Positions 19,737 through 35,382 of a stretch of 64,000 nucleotides of DNA are shown here, one piece after another. The position numbers and the translations under genes were made by a program. The stretch covers positions 186,001-250,000 of the forward strand of contig WBVU01000009.1 of NCBI GenBank assembly GCA_009192285.1, read 5' to 3'. This stretch comes from Morchella semilibera (Eukaryota; Ascomycota; Pezizomycetes; Pezizales; Morchellaceae). Position 1 is the first letter of the stretch. Each line of letters opens with the position of its first letter. The notes under the pieces are model-generated. The model saw only the letters and a program-made list of their open reading frames with translations, ran no database searches and had not been told where the DNA came from.

Positions 19737-20146
19737 ATACCCCCACCCTTTCTCTTCCAAACGGGACCCCCGTTGAGTAAACACGCTGATTAGCCACCAC
19801 CCGGGAGATAGGGACCATAATGCCGATGCGCGCAGACATAACGCTCGTGCGGACTCCGATAGCTATTCGATCGTGCCGATCCACGATGGGCGAAACCTGG
19901 CGGTGCCAGGGTTTCCCTCGCGGTATGGGTGGTTCATGACGCCACGTCGTAAGTGTTAATCCCGATGTTGAGGGGCGGGCGCAGCTAACAGGCAAAAAGA
20001 GAAGGATGTGCTGTACTTGCTGGGCGAGTATGGGCTGAGTACAGAGCCTGAGGGGTGTATGCAGCGTTTTGAAGACTTTGTTGGGGTTCCAAAATCCGAG
20101 GATCGCGATAAAGGGGTAGAATGGTACTTGTAGCAGATAGAATGAA

Positions 20147-20168
20147 GTTAGGGTTAGGGTTAGGGTTA
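20147..20168 (-). repeat. Interstitial TTAGGG run
   Basis: Three TTAGGG units on the plus strand, opposite in orientation to the telomere array at 2098. The unit is the plain hexamer, not the 10-nt variant. Confidence 0.85.
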
Positions 20169-21599
20169 CTTGATTCTGTGAGAAGGTTGGGCAATGCAAG
20201 ATCTATTGTAAAATGGGAGGTGGCGCTCAGTGGTATGGGTCTTGGTCACTACTACTAAAAAATTGCCTTACCCGACTGACCGGCTTCGTTAATCACTAAG
20301 AAAAAAAAAAGGCAAGAAAGGATAGATTGAAGGAAAGAGGTATTAGTTGCATGCACCCGAAGATGTCCCAACCCCCAATTGCATAGTTAGGCATGCCTTG
20401 AACCAGACCTCATTTTCTACTATTACAAGAATCCGGCAAACCAGAGAGGCTTAAAAAAAATACTAGTACCAAATCGTGAACATCTACTACTAGGGGGTAG
20501 GGGTGTCTTTGATCCGTGCAAGAAACGCCTAGGAAGCGCCCGATATAGATAGAATTTACTATTCCTGTCCGGCTCGGCCCTAAGATGTTCCTACACCCCG
20601 ACCACAGAACTCACAGCAACTGACCAATATAGCATGGCGTACAAAAAGTAGCCTTGGCGGGTTTTTTCAAAAACGCTACGTGCTCGCCGTCGGGGTCATG
20701 CCGGCACAAAGACTCTCTCGGTGCTCTCCCACTGCCGCACCTTCCATGCGCTCCTCGAACACGAACCGCACAAGAGATCCGCTGCCCATATCCCCAGTTG
20801 AGGCTGATCATTGCTATCCCGGCAGGGTTAGGGGTCCCCGCCACCCCGCACTTCATGCAGGTACAACCACCTATCGATAAGGCATCCCCGCACGGCGAAC
20901 GTAACCAGGGACAGGGCCAGGGCTGGATACCAACCCCACTCGTCTAAACCGTATTACAAATGCTGTGCGGCTATCCTGGCCCACAATGACTACCATAACA
21001 CTTATCTCTCATGATACTCACATGCAGCCCGATCTCAAACGCTCTCAGCTCCTCCGCACCCCCGCCAACTTTCCCTATATATTGAGAGTCCCTATGGGGA
21101 AGGGAAGTGTCAAATCTCGTTGTGGTTAGTAAACGGATGGCGACCCTGTTATAAGCGACGGTCACCATGCTTATATAGCACAGGATCCCAACTCTACTAC
21201 TCATGAAGCTCAAAATGGGTATTAGGACTCTCGTCAGGTCTAACTACACAATCTCTCAAGTAAACCACAGCCTGTGAGGGGCCAGTGGCACGCGGTACAT
21301 AATTGGGAGCCTCGGAGATGCGTCATATTGCCCAGGCAAGATGGGTAGCCGTCTTGCCACGGAGGCAGAGGTTTGTCTGATTGCCGTATCGTGGATTTGT
21401 TCCTCTGTTAGTAAGGCGTAAGACTCTAGCTATTTATCCAAATTAGCCCAACTCCACATTATAGCGGAAGCCGATGCCAATGATTTGTACAAATCGGGTG
21501 ACCTTCCATAATGCGATCAGTATCAAGAGCTGTCTTACTTATGCCATACATTACGCAGGAACTTATTCATTCGGTCACTCTCTCACTCTGGCCTATGGC

Positions 21600-22050
21600 A
21601 CTCTTGCACCCACCGAGGAGCCCTGTCAGCGCCTGTAGGTACCCCAGGTACCCTACTGACCGACCACGAGCTCTATCACTTACCCATGGCTCTACCACTT
21701 ACTAGTGAGCTCCATCAGTATCTATAGTCACGCAAGTATATTACGACCCGTCAGGGAGCTCTCCCAGCGCCTGTGGGTACCCTAGGTACCCTGCCAATCA
21801 CCTAGGAGTTCTAGCACTCGCTAAAGTGCCCTGCCAACACCTCTATTCGACCTAAGAGTTTTCAGCTCGCTTTTCCTGCTCTGTGAGTATCTATACATGC
21901 CACAGGAGGTCTAGACCCACCCCAGCAACAGTCTAGGCTCTGCACCCGCCTCAACAGCTCTAGACCCTACCCATTAGCTATGCTGGCATCTAAAGCCGCT
22001 CCAATGGTCCTAGCGCCGCAACAGTAGTTATACAAGCATCTATAGCTACG
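21600..22050 (+). repeat. Degenerate repeat around GGTACC motifs
   Basis: Two clear imperfect copies about 134 bp apart (near 21625 and 21759) share CAGCGCCTGT, GGTACCC and AGGTACCCT blocks. Many further CTCTAxCACTxxC fragments follow to 22050. No frame is conserved. Probably an old tandem array. Confidence 0.45.
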
Positions 22051-22068
22051 TCAGCAGCCATACTAGTA

Positions 22069-22167
22069 CAGCGGTGGGTAATAAGTCATCGGATGACCTA
22101 AACAGAATTTTGCCTGCAAACGCGCATTCTGGTGGCGTTTCGTCCGATGACTTATTACCCACCGCTG
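22069..22167. mobile_element. Tc1/mariner (pogo-like) MITE, 99 bp
   Basis: Near-perfect 26-bp terminal inverted repeats starting CAGCGGTGGGTAATAAGTCA, flanked on both sides by TA, the target-site duplication of Tc1/mariner elements. The CAG start is typical of pogo/Fot1 ends. No coding capacity, so a transposase in trans would be needed. Confidence 0.85.
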
Positions 22168-22968
22168 TACATAGATATGTCCATTGAATAACTCTAGTGA
22201 CTATAGATATGCAACAGTAGGCATGGAGTTTCTCCTATAGCTGTAATTTACCCCAGGGCTTGCAGCACGTATCCATCACTAACCTTGCAACCACTACGTA
22301 TGGAATATATTTGTATGCTCAATCGAGGCCAGTTTGGTTAGACCAAGAACATCCTCCAAAAGAACCATACTGCCTAATCAGAACTGTAGAACACAATAAT
22401 GCCGGTCTTTGCATTGTTTTGCAATGTTTGCCGCAAAGTGCCTCCTGAGGAAATCATCGCCAATTTCGATGATTATATGCAATGAAACAACATGTGTAGA
22501 ATAAGTGCTAATACCATTAACCCTACTCATAATGGCTATTACAATCACAGGATGGACACCCGGCGCATAGTGCATGTCATAGGGGAGCAGCAGTTGACAG
22601 ATGAAACAAGGGATACCGGCACGCCCCATTCGCCGCCGGGAGTCACTTGGCCTTCCGTTTCGTCATAATAAATCACTCCCCTTTCTAGAACTCAGATAAA
22701 TTAACCCGCTGTTGACCCAAGGCAATATTTGAGACCAACTCGTAGCCTAGATAGAATCATGTGGGGTCTTACCGTCAAGACACCGCATAAGCTATGGTAG
22801 TCGACTGGCATTGCAGCAATTCCTGAGAAACAAGGAAATTAACCCTATATGGAGACTATGGCGGGGACACTTCCGAGTTCTCTTGGCTTAAATCCAGCTC
22901 TTTGAGGTTCTCTACACTTCCTTTCTTCTTCGTTTTTTCGCTACTAATCCTACACACATAAGTAGAGT

Positions 22969-22987
22969 TTGATCACTAACCCTAACT
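22969..22987 (+). repeat. Second copy of the retroelement terminal 19-mer
   Basis: TTGATCACTAACCCTAACT is identical to the last 19 bases of the retrotransposon at 14869-14887, including one telomere unit. Upstream sequence shares only a short AGTAGA block, so it is either a severely truncated or unrelated-family insertion, or an old telomere junction. Confidence 0.6.
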
Positions 22988-25519
22988 CCATAGGCATTCA
23001 CTACCACTGCCGTCTGACCTAGTGGAGTCCGTCCGTCCCTCGGCCTCTAAATATTTGTTACTGGTTAATTTCTACATTGGGATCAAATAATGGAGTTTAT
23101 TGAATCTCTGGTTGTAGTTATGGTGCACCGATGGTATGCGTTACTGTCTGAAAAATTGAGTGTGGCAGCGGGACAAGTTCTTGCCATGTCTAATATATTC
23201 CCTAACTAACAAAGTCTTTTTGGTAAAGAAGACAGAAATTATGACCCAGGCCCCGCCACAATATAATTACAGCCGCGATACATTTTTCCAAAGCTGGTAC
23301 ATAAACCCCAACAGTAACCCCAACCCTAGATGCGAGTGATTGATGATGATGACATTTATTAGGGATGGATGGGGAGTGGGTAAGAAGTTCTGATATACAA
23401 GCCACATATATTTGAGGGTTAGAGATAGTGGGATAGCTCCACCCGGTAGATAATATAAGTACGTATGTATTATTCATTAAGGTATTGAACTAACTGTGAC
23501 TCAACACTACTACTTTGGCGACCCCCGTATAATTATGCCCACCTCCGAGGGCCAAGCATACACCCATTACACCGCAACTCCCCCCCGCCCGCCGCAAAAC
23601 CAGCCCCCCCCCCCCCCCAAGGCCCACCCTGGCCATAACAAATATCGCAAGATCCGGGCTGCCGTCCCCCACCAGACCAGACCTTCCCCGTTATCGTCGT
23701 TTGGGCTTGGGCTGCTGGCACCCTCGAGAACGTCTAGCCCTCCCTCGGCGATGCCCGGTAGGCTACCAGCACCACCAGCTTGCTGCCCTCGCTGATTATT
23801 GGTAGATACTGGTCGTGGATGTCTCGGAGGAATACGAGCGGGCCTGTCGCGCTCGTAGTCAACGAGAGTCTGGTGGTAGATGAGGGATGCCTCCTCCACC
23901 TTGGAGGGTGAAGACGGTGCCTAGCTTAAGATGATAAAGTTGAGAATAGGCCTTTTTAAGGCAACAGAAAAAAGATTGGCAATAAAAAGATAAGTATCTA
24001 CTAGCCGTAGGCAGGAGGTATGATATTTTTCTATGCCACTCACAGAGGTCACTATAATGTTATCATAGGTGCAACCGTATTAACCGCGTTAACCTATACC
24101 AAACTAGTATCATGGCTAGTAGAGGATTATCTTTTTTTTGCCGATCCCTTTTCCTGCAAACGACGGTGGCTTAGAAGGTCTTATGTGCTCGAGCGACTCC
24201 TCCTAGCAACGGAGGGTGGGTGTCGGCGCCTGGGGACCGACATCGGAGGTGGACGTGTATGAGGTGGTGGTGTTTCCGTTGTCGAAGGGTGATGTCAAAG
24301 GACAGGCAGGGCTCGTCTAAGCTCGTCTAAGCTCGCTATTTCATCTCCAACTTGTGATATGTTACTACAACGCCAGTCCCGTCCGACTGCAGTCAACTGT
24401 AGTCGAATTAGACAGTAGAAGGAAATCGGACGGACTATTTGGACTATAGGACCGCAATAGACTGTGAGGTCCGTCTGGCCAAGACAGTCCGTACAAGATT
24501 TGGATGGACTGGATGGACTGTGGACTGCATAAGAGCCAAAAGTAGTTGAGTTTTTCTCAGAATAGAACAAAATAAGGATTATATAATATTAGGCAAACAG
24601 ATGCCGTGAGTTCACCACTTGGGCAGCCCATAGTCCTGGACTAAGGCTGAAGTTCTAGTCTACCCTAGTCTACAACCCCGCTGCAGGCTCCTTTGTCTGT
24701 CTAAACTGGACCGTTTCTGGTGTTAAAATAGTAATGTTAGCAGAAAAGTGATATGCCAGTAGAGGCTAATCGGGACTATTGCTCTGTCGTGAGTCTTGGC
24801 GCGAGTGATATGCTGTGACTAACTACACGAACCCCAGGACGGCATGGTGAGGTGTAATAGATTGCGTTAGGGCCCTACCTGGCACAGCGTTTGAGGGGGA
24901 CGGGGCGGCTTTGTGTTACATATTAGATTAAGAGTGAGGGCGGTTTGGTGGGAGGTGGCCTCTTTGGGTCGTGCTGCGGCTTACCCGGTGTGGTGTTGAG
25001 ATCGTCATACCGTTAAATAATTCAATTTATAACTCGTCAGTACTAGCTGTACAGATTATTTATAATTTCTATGTATTATTTCTTTTACATAGCTTCTTAA
25101 GCCACGCCTATACTCCCCAGCTCTCGGATACACATATTTCCTACTCCCGTAATTTTTCATGTGATACCAGAGACAGTCTATCACTGGACACGACTACTAG
25201 AGGAATATAAGAGTCTAATCTCGCAGTTCCCATATTATGCTCAGAGCAACCACAAGCTCCATGATAAAACAAACCGAGTATCCATTAAGTATTTGTGTCT
25301 ACGTCTATGATATTACTATGCTCGCGGCCACAAACCACCACAAAGTTCCATGACCGCTAGCTTCAAGGTCCACTGGATTTACCTTAAATTAACTAGGCAT
25401 ATATATATCTGCAGCCATGCGTAGATCTTATCCAGCTCAGTGCTTTATCCTCTAAACCATGTTAGCAACCGTCCATAAGTCAAGTGTTTATGCCGGTCTC
25501 AGTAAGCTTCAGTTCGTGC

Positions 25520-25660
25520 TACATCAGCAAACTCAACTTGTGACTGGAGTCTCCCAGCAGTCTCCCGGGTCTCCCGAGAGTCTCCTGAGACTCCTGGATA
25601 TTTTTTGAGTCTCCTGAGGCTCAGGAGACATCAGGAGACAAATCAAGTCTTGCTGATGTA
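25520..25660. mobile_element. MITE-like element with TACATCAGCAA ends
   Basis: Ends TACATCAGCAA and TTGCTGATGTA form an inverted repeat with TA at both edges. The interior is a dense cluster of GTCTCC/GGAGAC palindromes (25550-25645), so the whole can fold into a long hairpin. About 141 bp, no open frame. Confidence 0.6.
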
Positions 25661-28600
25661 CTCCTGCATGGAATGGGCGTTTTTATAGATAACATTGCAC
25701 TTGTTGGATAACGGCTGCAAAGCAACCTTCTCTTATGGCTTCAATATACTTGTCCCGTATTAATGATTGTTAACTTCCGAAGGTCTCAAGTCCCCACGCC
25801 TTGGGAGTTTTGGACCATATCGATTTCACTCAATGCCTCCAGTCTTTCCAAGTGGTTTTATATTGCACGGCTATCGTGGTGCCCCTTTCCCTAGCCCCAA
25901 TATAGAGCGGTAGCGAGAGTCCTCTATCGAGCAACTGCAAAGCGACAATTAACTTTGCGTGGCATCCGATTCTTAATGGCAGTTGAACCGAAGGAGCAAC
26001 AAGTCCCCAGAGCTGACCCAAAATAGAAAGGATCTACTATTTTGGATAGATATTAGGGTCAAGAGAAAGGTCTTGTTCACGCCATGACGCTAGCTATATG
26101 CGATATTCCTGTGCCTAGAAAGGAATGAAATTATGATTGAAAAAAAACTAGGATCAAGAGTGACCAAAGAATACTTCATACTGCATTTCAGAATATTTAC
26201 CTTTCGATTCGGGGTGATCATGACACCAGTTGTTGCTTTGCGGTTGCTCAACACAGCCCGAGAAACAGAGCTGTTCTACCGTGTTCTATTACACATATAC
26301 TTCCTTATAGTAGAACTACAAGCCTGCAGCTGCACCCCGTACACATCCGACTTTCAAGTTACCTCGCCCCTATTCCTTTGCTCCCAGCTTTTCGGTGACA
26401 TACTGTATATACCTGACGACTGAGCAAGCAATAAAACCCCTTATCATTAGTCATAGCCGTTAGCACTTATCAGAAGCGATAATATCCCAGAGATGAACGC
26501 AAGTGAACCTAATCATATAATGTCACTCGTTATCCGAGTGATATTTGATGATCCTGTTCTTGCTCAATACGGCAATCTAGTATTCGCCTAACTTATTCTC
26601 AATCAAAATGCTTTGATTTGATTTGCATCTTGACATCAAGCCTATACTTTGCCATTGTGTACCCTGATTATCATACTACCGTGGGAGTAACAGGCAAAAC
26701 CAGTTACTCTTACCAATGCTTTGAAGACCAGTCATTATTGCCTAGCTCTCTGCCCGTTTTTGTCATTTTTCCAATCTTATTACTAGCAGTATACTACAGA
26801 ACTGCCACCACACACCTCATTCCATCAATACTAAAGACACCCCCACTACAAATACCTGGATTGTTAGCAAATCTAAAAGTGAGGAATTCAAAATTTAGAG
26901 AAAACCAGCACCAGACCCGAGCAAGTGAATAATCTAACAAAAGTTTTAACGTTCCCTCGCCTACATGTATGTTTCCGTGTTATCCACTTTTGCAACCCTG
27001 GAAGCACCCAGCTTAGATATATTGTGTTATCTGAATACCTTTGACTGATGGTCTCAGAAGATGGAGATAATATGCATAAGAAACTGCTCAGGCCGTAGGG
27101 TTGACACCCGCTTGTGACCGTGTAGGTTCAAGACCTTCCTCATCTGGAACGAGGCAACACCCAATCCCCCATGCGATGACAGAGGCCCTGGTTCCATATA
27201 ATTATAACAGTCGGTTCCCCACAAGTTAGCCGTCTCCACGTGACCAAGGGGTACGTATATTGCCTCAGATATCCGCCCAGGAATGTTTCTGAGCCCGGGA
27301 ATGTTTCTGAGCCCGTAACATTCAGAAGCCTCGGTAGATTCAAGGTTTGTAAAAAGATCGAGACCATTTCGATCTAGCCGCAACTAATCATAACCCGGGG
27401 AAAGTGCGTTTTGGCTTAAGGACATTAGTGCGCCGAGCGCAACTAAGGACATCCGATAGTATAATTAATAAAGTAAGTACTAACAGAACAGACTTCTTCT
27501 TTCCTAATTTCATAAAGCACCAAATTGAACTAGATATGCTTGCTTGTTGTCATACTCTTTAGCCATTGCTCTAGAGCCTCCCATGTGCGCTGTCTTCTGT
27601 TTAGTGAGATGGTATAAGGACGGCCATGCCAGGCGTGGGTACAAAGACTTACCACTGTTACCTCGAGAATCATTGTATGGATATAGGAAGTAATAAAAAC
27701 AACACCTTTGAGCGAAAAATTGATAGAAATCACCGGAGAAAGCCCTGGCTAGGAGCGTTACCTTACTGGCAAGTTAAGCATCACAAAAGGGTAAATTTAG
27801 GTCATTACCATCATATTAATGCTCACCCATGGCTCTGTAATACAATCTGGCTCCCGATTGGACATAGCTCCCGCCGAATTGCTTTTATCACAGGACCTGT
27901 ACCTTTCAATAACCTAACCTGCTATCGCTGTTTGTTTTTAACAAGTACCTTTACGACTTTCTCTGGGCTCTACCCCGATCTATTGGGGGGAAACGTAAAA
28001 GGGTTGGGTCCCCTTACATCGCGACCCTTTACTGAAGCAATGAGTTGATCCACCATCAATCTCACAGTAGCGGCCCTAGATGTAGTCTACTAAGAGGCAA
28101 GAGGGCAAAGAAATCAAATATAGTACTGCCTATAAGCTCCTTCACCAGATGATCTTAATAACAGCGAAGACTTCGGCCCCATACCCCTATTAAGAACTTG
28201 GGATTTAGTGTCGCTACGTACTACAACGTTTTATAGACCGAGCTCGAATATCAGACAACATTGCCAACGTCAACATTTTCAAGGGTTGAAGAGAACGTCC
28301 TTTTAGCCAGATTTATTGGATCCAACATATTTTTTATTACCCCTAATTAAACCAATGCTGGAAGTCGTTTGCGCCTGAGGCTCACATCAGATGTGAATTG
28401 AGACCTCATCTTTAAGTCTACTCGACAGCCTTTAAGGAGGATATCAGTTTTTTAAAGTGTCTGTCATACCTCCGCCCTGACCTACCCCTGGCCCCGGAGG
28501 TAAGTCGACTTCTAGCACCCCTTAAAAGCCAAAGGTGCTCTTACTAAAACCTACAAACTCAACCTTATTCTCAATGTAGGTGATATTTCTGATCGTTTGG

Positions 28601-29640
28601 GTGAAGTTAAAAAAATACCCGCGTGATATGTTTCGACCTTACATCTACTACAGATTCAACATCTTGAACCAGTAGCGAGGTCCACAAAAGAGGCTGTCGG
28701 TTCGCAATGGGTGGTAAATTCAAATAGATATAATATGCAGATCCTTTGACCGTGGAGCAATTTCCGATAAATTCGGTACACGATTAATAATAGCCTATGA
28801 CCCACAATATCGAAATTAATGTCCCTTAATCTGCGACCAGACAGTGCCTTTGATACCCAGACTATAACCACATCCTTCGGTGCTAAGGTTTGCAAGACAG
28901 TTATTTCAACCATTCTCCATTTAGTATTCTTGAAAGAGCATCTTGAGCCCTCTACACTAAAGATCAGACTCATAAAGAGTTGTTTCACGGCATTGTTCAG
29001 CCCCATTTCCCTTATCCGGAGGTGCTAATTGAAATGGCAAGATTATACACTGTGTTGTGGTATAGCCTGATAAGTTCAGTTGGCGTGCCCCATAGATACC
29101 CGCAAATAGGCGATATGTGAGATGAGCATAACTAAAGTTGTTCATGATGGTGTGTTGAGTTATAGGTACTGGGTTCCGTGTATTCTGTAGATTTAGTAGC
29201 TCGTAGCTTCAGCAGACTGCATGGCCTCTGTAGTTTGAGTCGATCCCTTGGACCCGGGTTGCATTCCGATCCTGGACTCCATTCAATATGCGGTTCTGGG
29301 CTCAGAGATGGGCTCAAAGGCGGGTCCCCTTGATACCCTTTATTTAGTTTTTCCCGTGGTTCCCTTGCGTTCGGGAGATCCTATGACTTCCCTATATCCC
29401 GTGGAGCCTTTGGGGCCCTCCGTGGATTTTGTAGAATCGGTGGCTTTAGTAAAGTTATGAAACGGATTTAGTGGATTTATAGATTCAGTGGTTATGCCTT
29501 ACATTTGTGGGTGATACCCATTCACCGGATAGATATATTACCCTATAACTACATGTACGTACCGTAGAGAGAGGATTAGTTTACCGCTGTTAAAATCTAC
29601 ACAACCCGCGGCCGCGAGGTGGTAACCCCTAGTATGTGCT

Positions 29641-29910
29641 GTACTAGGACATAAATTTTGGTAGATTACACCTTTTACAGATGCTTAGCGACCTAAATCA
29701 ACCACTCAGTGTTAGACAAAAAATTTCACCACTTAAAGAGGTATCAGGAACTATCTCAAGATAGAGCTCAGGGGATTCTAGAATTTTAAGACCACTTTCC
29801 AGATGTGTGTCATGTGTTTTCCGAGGTGGTCTTCCAAGTGTTTCTGATTTTGTATGGTGTTCCTATACAAAAACTACCAAAACTTCTGTACACCAACTGT
29901 ATGTACGAGT
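29641..29910 (+). repeat. Dispersed ~270-bp repeat, copy 1
   Basis: Starts GTACTAGGACATAAATTTTG and ends near ACTACCAAAACTTCTGTACA. Colinear with 42897-43150, diverged by many substitutions and small indels. Non-coding; class unknown (SINE-like or solo-end remnant). Confidence 0.75.
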
Positions 29911-30164
29911 ATGTACTTGTATGCAAATCAAAAAAACAAAGATCATGGTGGAAACGGAGAAGAGGGTGGATGGGTAGCCTCACGTTCGTCCCCCACTTGA
30001 GGCTACGCCACTGCTTTCGCTTCGCTCAATGGGTCCCCCCTCTTCATAAATAAATTATGAATAGGGATGTAAATCAATTAATAATTAATTATATTTCCTT
30101 TTCACCATTTTTTTAGTACTAAAAAAAACTTTTAACAAAACAAGTAAAGCCCCAAACTACCTGT

Positions 30165-31060
30165 CTCAGTCTAGAAGACAGCTCCAACTCAAACCTTGCC
30201 TGCGCCAATGGCACTTCTCAGACCTCTCTCATCATATCCGTTCCTGGTGGGAAGTCATGCTCAAAGACCGGCTCCCCCGCTCCTCTCATATTTGCTAGGA
30301 CCGACTGTCTAAAGTGCCACCAAAGAAGCCGATCCGACACTCGGTGAGGATCCCCCGGATTGCGACAGACGGGATCGAGGGTCCTCCCATCCACGCCAAC
30401 GGTATCAATACCAAACTCGGTGATCTTGTAATTGTCCTTTTACCAGTCAGTGTAGATAAATAACGAATCTCGGGGAAGCACTCACATCCGGGTCCACCGA
30501 TATGAGGTATTGATTAAACATCTGGTGGATATTTGATTGAAGTAGAAGCCCGTTCTGCAGTGAGTTGATCTTCGAAACTCCATTAGCATCATCCATGTCT
30601 GTAATCCAACGACTGTGACCGGACTGAACCTAGGAATCCTCTTTCCCAAGCGGAAAGTGAGCCGCCTCAAATGACGTCTAGATATTCGGGTCCCTGTGCA
30701 CTCTGCCTGAGATGAGACATTTCTTATCGCGAGCGCGAATCCCAATACGAAAGGCATCCTCCCGGCTGGACGCACTGTGCGAGATGATGCGGTGGACCCA
30801 CGGTTCGTCACCGGCTTGGATTTCACCTTACCAATTAGCTCGGAAAGACTTGAACAAGCACGTACTTAGCTTACCTTCACAGCTAACCAAATAGTCCCCT
30901 GTACCGAGACGAGTATCAACCATCAGGTAACCCTCCCGGTATCCTTCACAGAGACGCGAATCGGGGCAGGGCTGACAAGGACGATGTCAAGCATCTGGAG
31001 AAAGTTCTTCTCCGTAATGAACCCGCTCCGCACTAAGCCTCCCAGGCCTGCAGGACGACA
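30165..31060 (-). pseudogene. Degraded fungal HNH endonuclease-domain gene
   Basis: Reading the minus strand, several long blocks match the fungal HNH_2-type endonuclease family: a DEPWVHRIISHSASSREDAF block, CLISGR, EAAH, a WITDMDDANGVSKINSLQNG block, IHQMFNQYLISVDPD, then after a canonical intron (GTGAGT donor, about 30437-30485) KITEFGIDTVGVDGR and DRLLWWHFRQSVLANM. In-frame stops occur at 30678-30680 and 30630-30632, and a TGA at 30218-30220. The 5' part (about 30900-31060) has another TGA and a frame change. The nuclease core is therefore interrupted and the gene is dead, although the HNH His in EAAH and the splice sites survive. No poly-A tail, so it is an in-place decayed gene and not a retrocopy. 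Confidence 0.8.

Positions 31061-35382
<4,322 letters not shown>

Larger units (their letters stand above)
19737..30164. other. Long gene-poor stretch
   Basis: I see no gene that survives inspection. The stretch holds an interstitial TTAGGG run (20147-20168), imperfect repeats around GGTACCCYAGGTACCCT (21600-22050), a 99-bp MITE (22069-22167), a second copy of the 19-bp retroelement end (22969-22987), GGACTG-rich palindromic sequence (24370-24530), a MITE at 25520-25660 and one copy of a ~270-bp dispersed repeat (29641-29910). A C-run lies at 23605-23618. Confidence 0.5.

Noticed and set aside
19693-20199. 168-aa minus-strand frame
   Set aside because: Includes the TTAGGG run as a LTLTLT stretch and overlaps the 3' end of a better supported plus-strand gene; no family resemblance.
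20654-20947. 97-aa plus-strand frame rich in Pro and Arg
   Set aside because: No splice context or recognisable motif; composition typical of chance frames in GC-rich DNA.
23567-23899. 110-aa minus-strand frame, Gly-rich at its end
   Set aside because: Gly tail comes from C-runs; the first 60 residues look gene-like but no continuation by splicing was found.
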